Source: Tessaracoccus coleopterorum (lineage in GTDB: Bacteria > Actinomycetota > Actinomycetes > Propionibacteriales > Propionibacteriaceae). Taken from it: a stretch of 64,000 bases of DNA. Of this stretch, positions 40,608 to 49,984 are shown in pieces. The notes below the pieces were generated by a model. That model worked only from the letters and a program-made list of their open reading frames with translations. It searched no databases and had not been told where the DNA came from. The position numbers and the translations under genes are program-made. How positions within the stretch are numbered: position 1 is the first letter of the stretch; each line of letters opens with the position of its first letter. The stretch spans positions 1,550,001 to 1,614,000 of the forward strand of contig NZ_JAANIJ010000001.1 of NCBI RefSeq assembly GCF_011174705.1, written 5' to 3'.

Positions 40608-41276
40608 TCAGAGGTGGCTGGTCGCGCTGAGGGTTGATTCGCCGGATGAGGCCTTGTTCAGGCCGACGAGGAAGCCGTCGACCATGATCGCCACCTGGGC
40701 GTGCAGTTCGGTGGCGGCCGCCCGGTCTGGGTGGGCGCCAGTGGAGGGCTGAGCCAGCGCCAGGTGCAGGCAGGCGAAAATGAGCCGGGCGGCGCGCTCA
40801 GCCAGGAGCCGTGCCTGCGGGCCGTCCGCTTGGCTGGCCGCGAGCAGTGCGGACGCAACGCCGTCCTCCAGGTCTGCCACGAGTTGCAGGCCGGTCTGGC
40901 GATGGAGCATCTTCTCGTGCCCGAAGAGCAGTTCACGCTGATACAGGATGGCGGTGTCCAGCTGTTCGGCGCTTCCCTTCAGGACCGGCATGACGAGGGC
41001 GAAGACGGCCTCGATCGGATCTGACAGCCCAGCGGCGGCGCGTCGCCCTTCGGTGATCGCCTCACGGAATCGCTCGTTATAGACCATGAGCAACAGGTCG
41101 GCCTTGGTGGCGGCGTAGCGGAACAGAGTGCCTGCGGCCACATCGGCTCGGTCGGAGACCTGCTGGGTGGTCATGCCGGCGTAGCCATGCGTTTGGAGGA
41201 GATCGTGGGCCGCAGCGAAGATTCGGGCGCGCTTGGCGTCCATGTTGCGATCCCGACGCGATCCTAGGGCTTCCAT
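40608..41276 (-). CDS. TetR-family regulator, oleate hydratase operon
   Basis: Intact, about 222 residues. The HTH reads IFAAAHDLLQTHGYAGMTTQ and VSDRADVAAGTLFRYAATKA. The C-terminal ligand domain includes LDTAILYQRELLFGHEKML and AARLIFACLHLALAQP. It lies upstream of ohyA on the same strand. Two palindromes in front of its start, TGAGT-GG-ACTCA and GCATACT-C-AGTATGC, are well placed for autorepression of the tetR-ohyA unit. A fatty acid or acyl-CoA is a likely ligand by analogy with FadR/FasR-type TetR proteins, but the sequence does not show it. Confidence 0.9.
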   Translation of the reverse strand: MEALGSRRDRNMDAKRARIFAAAHDLLQTHGYAGMTTQQVSDRADVAAGTLFRYAATKADLLLMVYNERFREAITEGRRAAAGLSDPIEAVFALVMPVLKGSAEQLDTAILYQRELLFGHEKMLHRQTGLQLVADLEDGVASALLAASQADGPQARLLAERAARLIFACLHLALAQPSTGAHPDRAAATELHAQVAIMVDGFLVGLNKASSGESTLSATSHL

Positions 41277-41289
41277 CGAGCCTCCTACT

Positions 41290-41301
41290 GAGTGGACTCA
41301 T
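41290..41301. promoter_or_regulatory. TetR operator candidate 1
   Basis: TGAGT-GG-ACTCA, a perfect 5-2-5 palindrome 14 bases before the TetR start codon on the left-reading strand. Confidence 0.5.
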
Positions 41302-41308
41302 TAACGAG

Positions 41309-41323
41309 CATACTCAGTATGCC
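41309..41323. promoter_or_regulatory. TetR operator candidate 2
   Basis: GCATACT-C-AGTATGC, a perfect 7-1-7 palindrome eight bases beyond the first. ACTCA is shared by both sites. Confidence 0.55.
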
Positions 41324-41390
41324 GGTCATGGCAAGACCCCTGCAGAGGTATCGTCGGCCGTTCTTTGGCGGGGTGACACAGCGCTCAACC

Positions 41391-42819
41391 GGCTCATCAC
41401 AGATGAGGGTGTAGGGGCTGTTCGGCGCGTCGGGCCGGGTAGGGGTCGAGGTCTCCCGATGATGGAAGTTCTCACACTGCCCATCTGGAAGACCTCGACG
41501 TGTCTGATGCTACCCTGTGGCGGGGTTCGCCTGCCCTGACCTGACCTCGTTCTGTCGGCTCGACGAGCTCGGCTTGGAGGTCACCGGCCAACTGCTGGAG
41601 CCTGGCCGCGCGGTCCTCGCCTGCCGGGTGGTGGAGCCGGATCAGTGGTGCCGACGTTGCGGCTGCGAGGGCCTCGCGCGTGACACCGTGACGCGGCCGT
41701 TGGCCACGAGCCGTTCGGCTGGCGGCCGACGACGTTGCTGGTCACGATCCGCCGCTACCGCTGCACCGGCTGCGGGCATGTGTGGCGACAAGACACCAGC
41801 CTCGCCGCGGAGCCGCGGGCGAAGCTGTCACGCCGCGGGCTGCGGTGGGCGTTGGAGGGCCTGGTAGTTCAGCACCTCACCGTCGCCCGCGTCGCCGAGG
41901 GCTGGGGGTGTCGTGGAACACCGCCAACACGGCGGTCCTGGCTGAAGGCAAGCGGGTCCTGATCGATGACCCGACCAGGTTCGACGGCGTGAAGGCCATC
42001 GGCGTGGATGAGCATGTGTGGCGCCACACCCGCCGCGGTAACAAGTACGTCACCGTGATCATCGACCTGACCGGCATCCGCGACCGGACAGGGCCTGCCA
42101 GGCTGCTCGACATGGTCGAAGGGCGCTCCAAGCAGGCGTTCAAGCAGTGGCTGTCCGAACGCGACCAGGCATGGCGCGACAGAGTTGAGGTCGTCGCGAT
42201 GGACGGGTTCACCGGGTTCAAGACCGCCACCACCGAAGAGTTGCCCGACGCGACCGCCGTCATGGATCCCTTCCACGTCGTCCGCCTCGCCGGCGACGCC
42301 CTCGACCGATGCCGGAGACGCGTCCAACAGGCCATCCACGGACATCGAGGACGCACCAGTGACCCGCTCTACTCGGCGCGCCGCACCCTGCACACCGGCG
42401 CCGACCTCCTCACCGACCGGCAGAAGGACCGGCTCACTGCCCTGTTCGCGGGCGATGATCATGTCGAGGTCGAAGCCACCTGGGTATCTACCAACGGATG
42501 ATCGCCGCCTACCGTGAACCCGACCGGACCAGAGGCCGGGCCCTGATGACCAGCCTGATCGCCTCGGTCAGCCACGGCGTCCCGCCGCGTTGAGCGAGGT
42601 GATCACACTCGGCCGAACACTGAAGAAGCGAGCAGACGATGTGCTGGCCTACTTCGACCGGCCCGGCACCTCGAACGGTCCGACCGAGGCCCTCAACGGC
42701 CGCCTCGAACACCTCCGCGGATCGGCACTCGGCTTCCGGAACCTCACCAACTACATCGCCAGATCACTGCTCGAGACCGGCGGATTCAGACCCCGACTAC
42801 ACCCTGGATTGTGATGAGC
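41391..42819 (+). mobile_element. ISL3-like insertion sequence, right copy, complete
   Basis: About 1.43 kb, the usual ISL3 size. Terminal inverted repeats: left GGCTCATCACAGATGAGGGT, right (read inward) GGCTCATCACAATCCAGGGT, 16 of 20 identical and both continued by GTAG. The single transposase gene fills it. Its immediate flanks do not match each other, which fits a role as one arm of the composite element rather than a lone insertion. Confidence 0.85.
41500..42814 (+). CDS. ISL3-family transposase
   Basis: About 437 residues after repair of breaks near 41517, 41710, 41910, 42485 and 42590. The GTG start at 41500 gives VSDATLWRGFACPDLTSF. The N-terminal zinc ribbon shows CRVVEPDQWCRRCGC and YRCTGCGHVW. 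The catalytic DDE core includes VKAIGVDEHVWRH (first Asp), VVAMDGFTGFKTAT (second Asp) and TEALNGRLEHLRGSALGFRN (Glu region). The TGA stop lies inside the right inverted repeat, typical for compact IS elements. The breaks look like sequencing errors, so the enzyme may be active and able to mobilise the composite element. Confidence 0.88.
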
Positions 42820-42827
42820 CCCTTTTC
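42820..42827. repeat. 8-bp target duplication of the composite transposon, right copy
   Basis: CCCTTTTC, matching 38140-38147. The C run shared with the IS end is probably undercalled, so the exact boundary is uncertain by one or two bases. Confidence 0.7.
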
Positions 42828-42928
42828 GGCGCCCGCGAGGGCGGTGGCGAGGCCGGTGCCGGTACCGACGACCAGCAGGTCGACGGTGCAGTCCTTCGCG
42901 GGCACCGGCGGGGAACCATGTCTGCCAT
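42820..42928 (-). pseudogene. FAD-dependent dehydrogenase, N-terminal fragment
   Basis: About 35 residues from ATG at 42928 (GGAG eight bases upstream) reading MADMVP and, after one added C, VPAKDCTVDLLVVGTGTG then LATALAGAEKG, the Rossmann dinucleotide-binding start. It is cut by the composite transposon at the GAEKG codons and resumes at 38147. The three fragments add up to about 570 residues, the normal length of KstD-type enzymes. The promoter region faces the TetR gene at 43084. Confidence 0.85.
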
Positions 42929-42983
42929 GGGTAGCTCCTTTGCTGAGTGGCTGAATCCGGGTGCTGAGCTCGGATGTTGATCA

Positions 42984-43007
42984 AATACTAGCCGCTCGGC
43001 AAGTATT
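42984..43007. promoter_or_regulatory. 24-bp TetR-type operator between the flavoprotein and tetR genes
   Basis: AATACTAGCCG and CGGCAAGTATT flank a central CT; ten of eleven arm positions are complementary. It lies in the divergent promoter region, so the adjacent TetR could repress both genes. Confidence 0.65.
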
Positions 43008-43083
43008 CTGTGAAGCTAGGGGAAGAAGATTCCCAGGGACTGCTGGCATGCTGTCCTCGGAACTGATCGGAAACGGGGCAGAC

Positions 43084-43637
43084 ATGGGACGGGCAGCGGC
43101 AGGCGTCGGGCGCGAGAGGGTGCTGGACGCGGCGTTGGACCTCTTCGCCAGGAACGGGGTGACGGCGACGTCGCTGCAGGCGATCGCCGACCATCTCGGC
43201 CTCACGAAGGCCGCGATCTACCACCACTTCCCGCCAAGGACCAGATGGTCGTCGAGGTGCTCCGCGCCGGGCTGCAGCAACTCGATGACGTTGTCGCCGA
43301 CTCAATGGCGGCCGACGATCCCGCCCGCCGGGTAGACATCGTGGTGGAGGGGCTCGCCGACATCATGATCGACCACAGGCCCCGCTACTCCATCATGATG
43401 AGCGACCCCGCCGTCGGGGTGGTCCTGGCCGCCGACCCGCACACCGCGGAGACCTTCGACCAGATGGAGAAGGCGCTCCTCGGGCCCGAACCGACGGCGG
43501 AGCGACGCCTCGCCGTTGCCTACTTCCTCGCCGCCTGCAACGCTCCGGCCCAGCAGTCGCTGCGCGAGCACGCATCGATCAGCGACGAGGCCATCCACTC
43601 CAGCATCGTCGCCCTCGGGCACCATCTGCTCGCTTGA
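43084..43637 (+). CDS. TetR-family regulator next to the disrupted flavoprotein gene
   Basis: About 185 residues after one repair near 43234. The HTH reads RVLDAALDLFARNGVTATSL, QAIADHLGLTKAAIYHHFPA. The ligand domain follows with VVEVLRAGLQQLDDVVAD and RRLAVAYFLAACNAPAQQSL. The ATG at 43084 gives MGRAAAGVGRE. It is divergent from the KstD-like gene, with a 24-base palindrome between them, so it is the likely regulator of that gene. Since its partner is destroyed, its present role may be limited to autoregulation or distant sites. Confidence 0.88.
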
Positions 43638-43659
43638 TCCTGTGGGCACCCAGGGGTTC

Positions 43660-43676
43660 GTGCAATGACATTGCAC
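43660..43676. promoter_or_regulatory. 17-bp perfect palindrome upstream of fhs
   Basis: GTGCAATG-A-CATTGCAC, 8-base arms around one base, 74 bases before the fhs start. It lies in the 112-base gap after the TetR gene. An unidentified repressor site is the likely meaning. Confidence 0.5.
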
Positions 43677-43749
43677 TAATCCCACCCCTCCCACGCTGCC
43701 TCCCCATGCGGTGAAACACTATGCAGACCCGATTGGAGAAGGTGCCCCC

Positions 43750-45426
43750 GTGACCCTCAGCAACGTGGAGATCGCCCAGGCAGCAACGCCGCTGCCGATC
43801 ACGCAGATCGCCGAACGACTCGGCCTCCCGGCCGACCAGATCGAGCCCTACGGCCGGTTCAAGGCCAAGCTCCCACTTCAGCTGCTGGAGAAGCACCGAC
43901 GCGACCGTCAGGGCCGGCTCATCCTCATGACCGCCGTCTCACCCACCCCGCCGGCGAGGGCAAGACGACCACCACCGTCGGGCTCGGGGATGCGCTGACG
44001 CGGCTCGGTCAGAAGGCGGCGCTGTGCCTGCGCGAGCCGGCACTCGGCCCGGTGTTCGGCATGAAGGGTGGCGCCGCGGGTGGCGGCTACGCGCAGGTGA
44101 TCCCGATGGAGGACATCAATCTGCACTTCACGGGCGACTTCGCCGCGATCGCCGCCGCCAACAACCTGCTCGCCGCGCTCATCGACAACCACATCTTCCA
44201 CGGCAACGAGTTGGGCATCGACCAGCGTCGGATCACCTGGCGGCGCGCGCTCGACGTCAACGACCGGGCGCTGCGTGACACCGTCACCGGCCTCGGCGGC
44301 GTCGGAAACGGCTTCCCGCGCTCGTCGGGCTTCGACATCGTGCCCGCCAGCGAGGTGATGGCGGTGTTCTGCCTTGCCACCTCACTGTCCGACCTCAAGG
44401 AGCGACTCGGCCGGATTGTCGTGGCACACACGTTCGACAAGCGACCGGTGCTGGCCAGCGACCTCAAGGCCCAGGGCGCCATGGCCGCGCTCCTGCACGA
44501 CGCGATCGCCCCGAACCTCGTCCAGACCATGGAACACACCCCCGCCCTCGTGCACGGCGGCCCGTTCGCCAACATCGCCCACGGCACCAACACCACCATC
44601 GCGACGAAGGCAGCGCTCGGGCTCGCCGACTGGGTGATCACGGAGGCCGGCTTCGGGGCCGACCTCGGGGCCGAGAAGTACTACGACATCGTCAGCCGCG
44701 CCGCCGACCTGCGGCCGGCCGCGACGGTCGTGGTGACGACGGTGCGGGCCATGAAGTTCCACGGCGGCGTCGCCGTCGCCGACCTCCCCGACGAGACGTC
44801 GCAGCCGTCGCCAGGGGCATCTGCAACCTCCAGCGGCACGTCTCGACGCTGCGCGACGTGTTCGGCCAGAAGGTCATCGTCGCGATCAACCGACGGGTCG
44901 AGGACGATCCCGAGGAGGTCGAGGCGATCATCGGGGCTGCGCAGGCGATGGGGGTGCCCGGCGTCGAGGCCCGACACTTCACCGAGGGCGGTGCGGGGGC
45001 GGAGGAACTGGCGCGGGTGGTGATGGAGGTCGTCGGGGACGACGAGCCGTGCAGGCCGGGCCACGCCTACGAGCTGGAGGCCCGCTCTGGGAGAAGGTGC
45101 GGGCCGTCGCGACCCGCGTCTACGGAGCGAGCGACATCAGCGGAGGCTCCGGCGTCCACAAGCAGATCGCACGGCTCGAGGCGGAGGGCCACGGCCACCT
45201 GCCGGTATGCGTCGCGAAGACGCAGTACTCGTTCTCCACCGATCCGTCGCTGCGCGGTGCGCCGACGGGGCACGTCGTCGACGTGCGCGAGGTGCGGCTG
45301 AGCGCGGGCGCCGGATTCGTGGTGATGGTGTGCGGATCGATCATGACGATGCCTGGGCTGCCCTCCAAGCCGTCGGCACACACGATCGACGTCACCGATG
45401 ACGGCACGCTGGTGGGCCTGTTCTGA
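43750..45426 (+). CDS. fhs: Formate-tetrahydrofolate ligase
   Basis: It joins formate to tetrahydrofolate with ATP, making 10-formyl-THF for one-carbon metabolism. About 558 residues, the family norm. Blocks: [20 protein letters not shown], the phosphate loop [72 protein letters not shown] sequence and [10 protein letters not shown] near the end, finishing [16 protein letters not shown]. The GTG start at 43750 follows GGAGAAGG. Frame breaks near 43950, 44810 and 45087. A 17-base palindrome lies upstream. Confidence 0.95.
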
Positions 45427-45477
45427 CCGTTCGGCGCAACGTCCCTGACTGCGCGGCGGTGCGGCTAGGTTTCCCAC

Positions 45478-46129
45478 ATGAGGTTACACGCCGTCCTGCG
45501 ACTCCTGGTCGCCGCCCTGATCCTGGCGGCGACCAGCTGGACGTACGGGCCCTCTGGCGGGTGAACGGCGCCGCACCCAACCCGGCCAACTTCTTCGGGT
45601 TCTTCACCGTGCAGTCCAACCTGATCGGCGCGGCCGTGCTCGTGGCGCTCGGCGTCCTCGAGCTACGCGGCAGGGCCCAGCCGGGCTGGCTGCCGCTCGC
45701 GCGCGGGTGCGCCACCGTGTATCTGATGATCGTCGGTCTGGTCTACGGGCCCTGCTCGCGCCGCTCGGTGAGGAGGGCGGGGTTCCCGTGGTGTGGGCGA
45801 ACACCGTCCTGCACGTCATCTCACCGCTCTTCCTTCCCTCGACTGGGTGCTCGTCCGCGACCGTCCCGCCCTGCGGTGGCGGGCCCTGCCGTGGGTGTTG
45901 GCCTACCCGGCGCTGTGGCTGGTGGTGGTCCTGCTGCGGGGGCGACCGACGGGTGGGTGCCCTACCCGTTCCTGGATCCGTCCATCGGGTACGGGATGGT
46001 CGCGCTTGTCTCGGTCGCGATCTTCGCCGTCGGGCTGGGGCTCGGGGCGCTCGTGTGGTGGGTGTCGCGCGCGCTGCCGGCGCGGCAACCGGGACGATCG
46101 GGCAGCGCATCGGACACGGCCACCCCTGA
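45478..46129 (+). CDS. Pr6Pr-family membrane protein
   Basis: About 215 residues with six predicted membrane spans. Blocks: LRLLVAALILAATSW, NPANFFGFFTVQSNLIGAAV (the diagnostic FFTxQSN motif), TVYLMIVGLVYG, ANTVLHVISPLFLPLDWVL and VPYPFLDPSIGYGMVALVSV. Function is unknown; the family resembles FAR-17a/AIG1-like proteins. Frame breaks near 45540, 45745, 45835 and 45945. The C-terminal tail beyond WWVSRALPARQPG is hydrophilic and its exact end is uncertain. Confidence 0.78.
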
Positions 46130-46154
46130 CGTCCGGGCCGGAGGACCGGCCGGG

Positions 46155-47436
46155 CTAACGGACGTCGGCGCTCAACGCCGCCCTGGCCCGCGCCACCGCT
46201 TGGCGCATCGTCCGGTGCCCCGTACCTCGTACCCGACGACGGCCACCCACGGGATCAGCATCAGCAGCGCGAGGTCGACCCCGAGCGGAACCCCGAGGGA
46301 CGCGAGCGCCACACCCAGGACCGCGACCGCCACCGTCACCGCCAGCAGCAGGCCATGGAAGGCGTCAAACCCGCCGAGCAGGGTGGTGAAGTTGGCGAAG
46401 GTGAGCAACACCACCGCGGTCGCGGGGACCGCGACGGCCAGCGCCAGAGCGACCCGGGTGGCGCCCGACTCCCCTCGACGAAGCTGGCCGACAGGTGCAA
46501 CCCTGCCCCGACGGCCGCGATCGACGCGTACAGCAGGATGTGCAGCAGGATGACGGCGTGCAGCCGGCGGGGCCGCAGCCCGAGCAGTTCGCCGCACGGC
46601 AGGATGAAGTAGAGCCACCAGAGCCCGAACGCGAGCCCGAGCCCTGCGACGGCGACCGCAATCGCCGTCGCATTCCAGCCGAACCCGTCGACGTCGGCCT
46701 GCACGGCGGTGACGGTGCCGAGCACCACCTCGCCGAGCGTGATGATGGTGAAGGCACCGAGTCGCTCGGCCATATGCTCCGGATGCCACGGCATCTGCTG
46801 GCGCCGCTCGGCGAGCACCGGGTAGAGCACCTCCTGGACGAGCCACACCCCCATCACCGTCAGCGCGATCCGGGGCGGAATCGGGAGGAACGCCTGCAGG
46901 CACCAGCCGACCTGCGAGATCACGAGGGCGCGCACGTACGCCGTCGCCATGACGCGGTACCGGCCCGAGACCCTCGCGACCCGGAGCCAGACGATGATCG
47001 CACCCACCCGCATCACGACGTAGCCGAGCACCATCACCTTGTTGTCGAGGCCGCCGGAGTCGATCGAAGCGACCATCGGACCCAGCCCGAGGGCGAGCAG
47101 CAGCACGCCGACCATCTGCATCAGGGTGATCAGGCGCACGCCCCAGTCGTCGGTGTCGAAGGCCGAGAGGAGCTGCGAGTACGTCGACCACGCCCAGGTG
47201 ATGGCGAAGACCGCGAAGAGGAAGGTGCCGATCCCCGTGACGATGTGGCCCTCGTCGAGCAGGCGGGCGAGGTTGGACGAGGCGATGGAGACCGCGACGA
47301 CGGCGATCAGGTCGAAGATGAGTTCGAGGGGAGAACCGGCGCGGCCCTGCTCGCCCGGGTCGCGTCCGCGCATGGGCAGCAGCCCATGGGGCGAACGGTG
47401 GCCGACGGCGGTCGTCGGCCCTTCAGCCGGTGTCAT
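46155..47436 (-). CDS. ltrA: Low temperature requirement protein A (LtrA)-like membrane protein
   Basis: About 428 residues, around 11 membrane segments. Blocks: SPLELIFDLIAVVAVSIASSN, FAVFAITWAWSTYSQLLSAFD, MAERLGAFTIITLGEVVLGT (the conserved ERxxxFxIIxLGE of LtrA) and LWWLYFILPCGELLGLRP. The family is needed for growth in the cold in Listeria; the molecular role is not known. A break near 46475, and another near 46205 giving the end QAVARARAALSADVR, stop at 46155. Convergent with the Pr6Pr gene. Confidence 0.86.
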
Positions 47437-47519
47437 GTCGGTGTCCCGTCGGCGCCTGGGACGAGCCTACGACCCTGGCGCCGTCGCGACACCTGACCGG
47501 CGAAGCCGACTCCCACCAC

Positions 47520-48193
47520 TCAGGCGGTGGCCTCGCGGCGGCGGACGATCTCGGCGATCCAGGTCGGCGCGAACGGTGAGGTGCAGTTGGGAGGCGTCGG
47601 GTAGTCCCGGAGCACCCCGAGTCGCTCCCCGATCGCGACGGCCCGCTCCCGCAGCTCGGCGTGGTAGATGCCGATGTGGGCGAGGCACTGGTTCATGGCC
47701 CACTGCAGTCGCTCCGGGGCGTCGCGCATGTCGGCCTCGATGACGTCGAGCAGACCCGCTGGGTCGATCCCGTCGGGCTTCTTCGCGACGCGGTCAGCCG
47801 TCAGCGCCCACCCCGCGGATCCCACCACCGGGTCGGGGTCGGCCAGCCACACCACCCGCAGTTCCTCGACGTGCGGGCTCTTCTTCACGACGTAGCTGAC
47901 GAGCCATTCGTGCGCCTTCGGCGTCCCGCGGAGCGGAGCATGGCGTCGAGTTCGTCGGCCGTGAAGAGCCGCGGGCGGCACACCAGGGTGGCGAGCAGCT
48001 TCGCCTCCGTCACGCCCGTGGCCCACAGCTCGCGGGACAGGTCATGGTCGACGCCCAGCCGCTTGGCGACGGCGCGCAGCTTCGTCAGATTCACGGCGTG
48101 GTTGTCGCCGTGACGCTCGTTGACGGCGAGGATCTTCGGGTCCCCGAGCGCGCGCAACTCTGCGAGGATCTCTTCGATCCGCGGTTCCGTCAT
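47520..48193 (-). CDS. DNA alkylation repair protein (AlkD-like)
   Basis: About 224 residues of HEAT-like helices: EILAELRALGDPKILAVNER, LRAVAKRLGVDHDLSRELWA, EAKLLATLVCRP, HEWLVSYVVKKSP, ADPDPVVGSAGWALTADRVA and QWAMNQCLAHIGIYH. Proteins of this fold are DNA glycosylases that remove positively charged alkyl bases; many homologues have only been assigned by similarity. AGGAGG precedes the ATG at 48193. One break near 47935. No obvious operon partner. Confidence 0.82.
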
Positions 48194-48298
48194 GGGGTCC
48201 TCCTGTCGTTCGGGCAACGTTACGGCAGAGTGCCGCCCCGCCCTTGCCGCTGCCCGCTCCATGGGTAGGCTGGCCGCACCTCGATGCCTAGGAGAGTC

Positions 48299-49126
48299 AT
48301 GTCCGAGCCACTCGCCCCGCTACTCGTCTCGTCGGAATCCGTCGAGTCGGCCGATCCGTACGACGTGATCCTCAGCAACATCGAGGTGGTCAACGATCTC
48401 GCAACCCTGCTCGGGCCCGATGAGCTGGCCCCGAGGCGCTGATCAGCTACTACACCGACTTCTACCACGCGCAGATGGACAACGGCGGCTTCGCGCAGTT
48501 CGCGTTCAACTCCGAGTGCTCACCGCTGATCCTCGAATGCGTCTCCGCCGGTTTGGAGGCCTTCGACACGCCGCGGCACGCGGCGGTGTTCGCCCGCGCG
48601 AGGACCATCCTCGACGCCCTCCCCGGCACCGAGATCGAAGACTTCCTCGAGTCCGACCTGTTCGCCGAGTCCCACCCACTACGCGACCTGCTCAACGGGG
48701 CCGCAGCCGGTTTCGACGAGGCTGAGGAGGATCTCGTCCTCCGGAACGCGGCCTACCTGATGAGCCGCCCTCGCTCCTGACCGTCCCGAGACGGAGCTCG
48801 AGCAGACGATCGAGGCCGTGTTCGCGGCACTCCCCGACCGGGCCGAGCGGGAAGCGGAGCTCGACGATGCGCCGCAGCCCGAGTTCGTCCAGGTGATCGT
48901 GGGGCTCACCGACCGGGCCGGGCTCACGCTGGACCGGATCACCGCGGGCTCGCCGTCCCCCGAGGGGATCGTGTGGCACTTCCTCACCGGGCAGGGCGCC
49001 TACCGCTACGTGCAGCAGGGCAACGACGCGGTGCTGTTCGCTGACGAGGACGACGCTGAGGTGCTGCGGGTTCCCGTCGCCGAGCTGGTCACACACCCGG
49101 AGGGTCATCCCGCCCAGACGTCGTAG
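48299..49126 (+). CDS. DMP19 (DUF4375) family protein
   Basis: About 276 residues after repair of breaks near 48432 and 48775. The DMP19 domain is marked by SYYTDFYHAQMDNGGFAQFA. The following half, ETELEQTIEAVFAALPDRAE through EVLRRVPVAELVTH-like sequence, continues in a shifted frame without a credible new start, so I treat it as one protein. AGGAG precedes the ATG. Members were named for a DNA-mimic protein of Neisseria; in actinobacteria the function is unknown. The end overlaps the convergent TSUP gene by about 22 bases. Confidence 0.7.
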
Positions 49127-49900
49127 CCGAGCTTGACGATCAGCGCCGCGGCGACGGCGAGGAACACCACGCGTACGAAGCCGGTGCCCTTGGCGATGGC
49201 GGTGCGCGCCCCGAGGTAACCGCCGGTCATGTTGGCGGCGGCGAGGCACAGCCCGAGGCCCAGACGACGGCGCCGGTCGGGATGAACAGCAGCAGGGCGC
49301 CGAGATTGGTGGCGAAGTTGACGATCTTGGCCTTGGCACTGGCGGCGATGAAGTCGTAGCCGACGACGCTGACCAGAGCGATCACGAGGAACGCGCCGGT
49401 GCCTGGCCCGAGCATCCCGTCGTAGAAGCCGATGAGCACCCCGACCAGGCAGACGACGACGAGGTGGCTGCGCCCTGTGAAGCGGAGCGCGGTGGCCGCG
49501 CCGAGCTTCGGGCGGAGCGCGACGAAGATCACCACCGCGGTGAGGGCCACCACGATGATGGGCTTGAACAGGGCCGGTGGCAGCACCGTCGCGACGACGG
49601 CGCCCCCGAAGGAACCGGCCAGCGCGAGGCCCGCCATGGGCAGGGCGGTGCGGAGGTCGGGTTTGACGCGCCGGTAGTAGGTGAGGCTGCTGGTGCCGGT
49701 TCCGAAGATGGAGGCGAGCTTGTTGGTGGCGAGCGCCTGGACCGGTGCCAGTTGCGGCACGAGCAGGAGCGCGGGGAGTTGGAGCAGCCCACCGCCCCGA
49801 CGACGGCGTCGACCCACCCGGCCGCGAAGGCGACCAGCATCAGGAGGGCGACGGTCTCGATCCCGACGCCTTCCGGGAACCAGGCGTTGAGGTCGGGCAT
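49105..49900 (-). CDS. TSUP (TauE/SafE) family membrane transporter
   Basis: About 265 residues, eight membrane spans arranged as two repeats. The signatures are AGWVDAVVGGGGLLQLPALL in the first half and GFYDGMLGPGTGAFLVIALV in the second; each repeat carries the conserved GGG/GPG loop. TNKLASIFGTGTSSLTYYRR and ASAKAKIVNFATNLGALLLF are also family-typical. Such proteins export sulfite, sulfonates or related anions; the substrate is not predictable here. Frame breaks near 49795 and 49260. It is divergent from the MFS gene, with an unusual hairpin and GC repeat between. Confidence 0.86.
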
Positions 49901-49940
49901 GGCGTCAAATCTACGCTCACTCGTGCCGCCGGACCCGTCT

Positions 49941-49969
49941 GGAAAAATCGGCCAGTAGCCGATTTTTCC
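49941..49969. repeat. Perfect 12-bp stem hairpin in a divergent intergenic region
   Basis: GGAAAAATCGGC and GCCGATTTTTCC around the loop CAGTA. It lies between two genes that read away from each other, so it is not at a gene end. It may be an operator, a leader attenuator or an extragenic repeat. Confidence 0.6.
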
Positions 49970-49984
49970 GCTCCATCTCCGCAG

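Larger units (their letters stand above)
38148..42819. mobile_element. Composite transposon: two inverted ISL3-like copies around tetR and oleate hydratase
   Basis: The outer ends are both IRR-type ISL3 ends (GGGCTCATCACAATCCA) in inverted orientation, and the flanks carry an 8-bp duplication CCCTTTTC. Excising the element and one octamer restores GAEKGLNVLVIEKT in the disrupted flavoprotein. The left IS is 5'-truncated and the right IS complete. The cargo is a TetR-family gene and an oleate hydratase gene with their own palindromic promoter region. The element is about 4.67 kb. Confidence 0.8.

Noticed and set aside
41391..42819. Right ISL3-like copy as a simple independent insertion
   Set aside because: Its own flanks (GCTCAACC and CCTTTTCG) do not match, whereas the outer flanks of the two-copy unit do.
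49941..49969. Hairpin as an ordinary terminator
   Set aside because: No gene ends here; both neighbours start on either side and read away from it.
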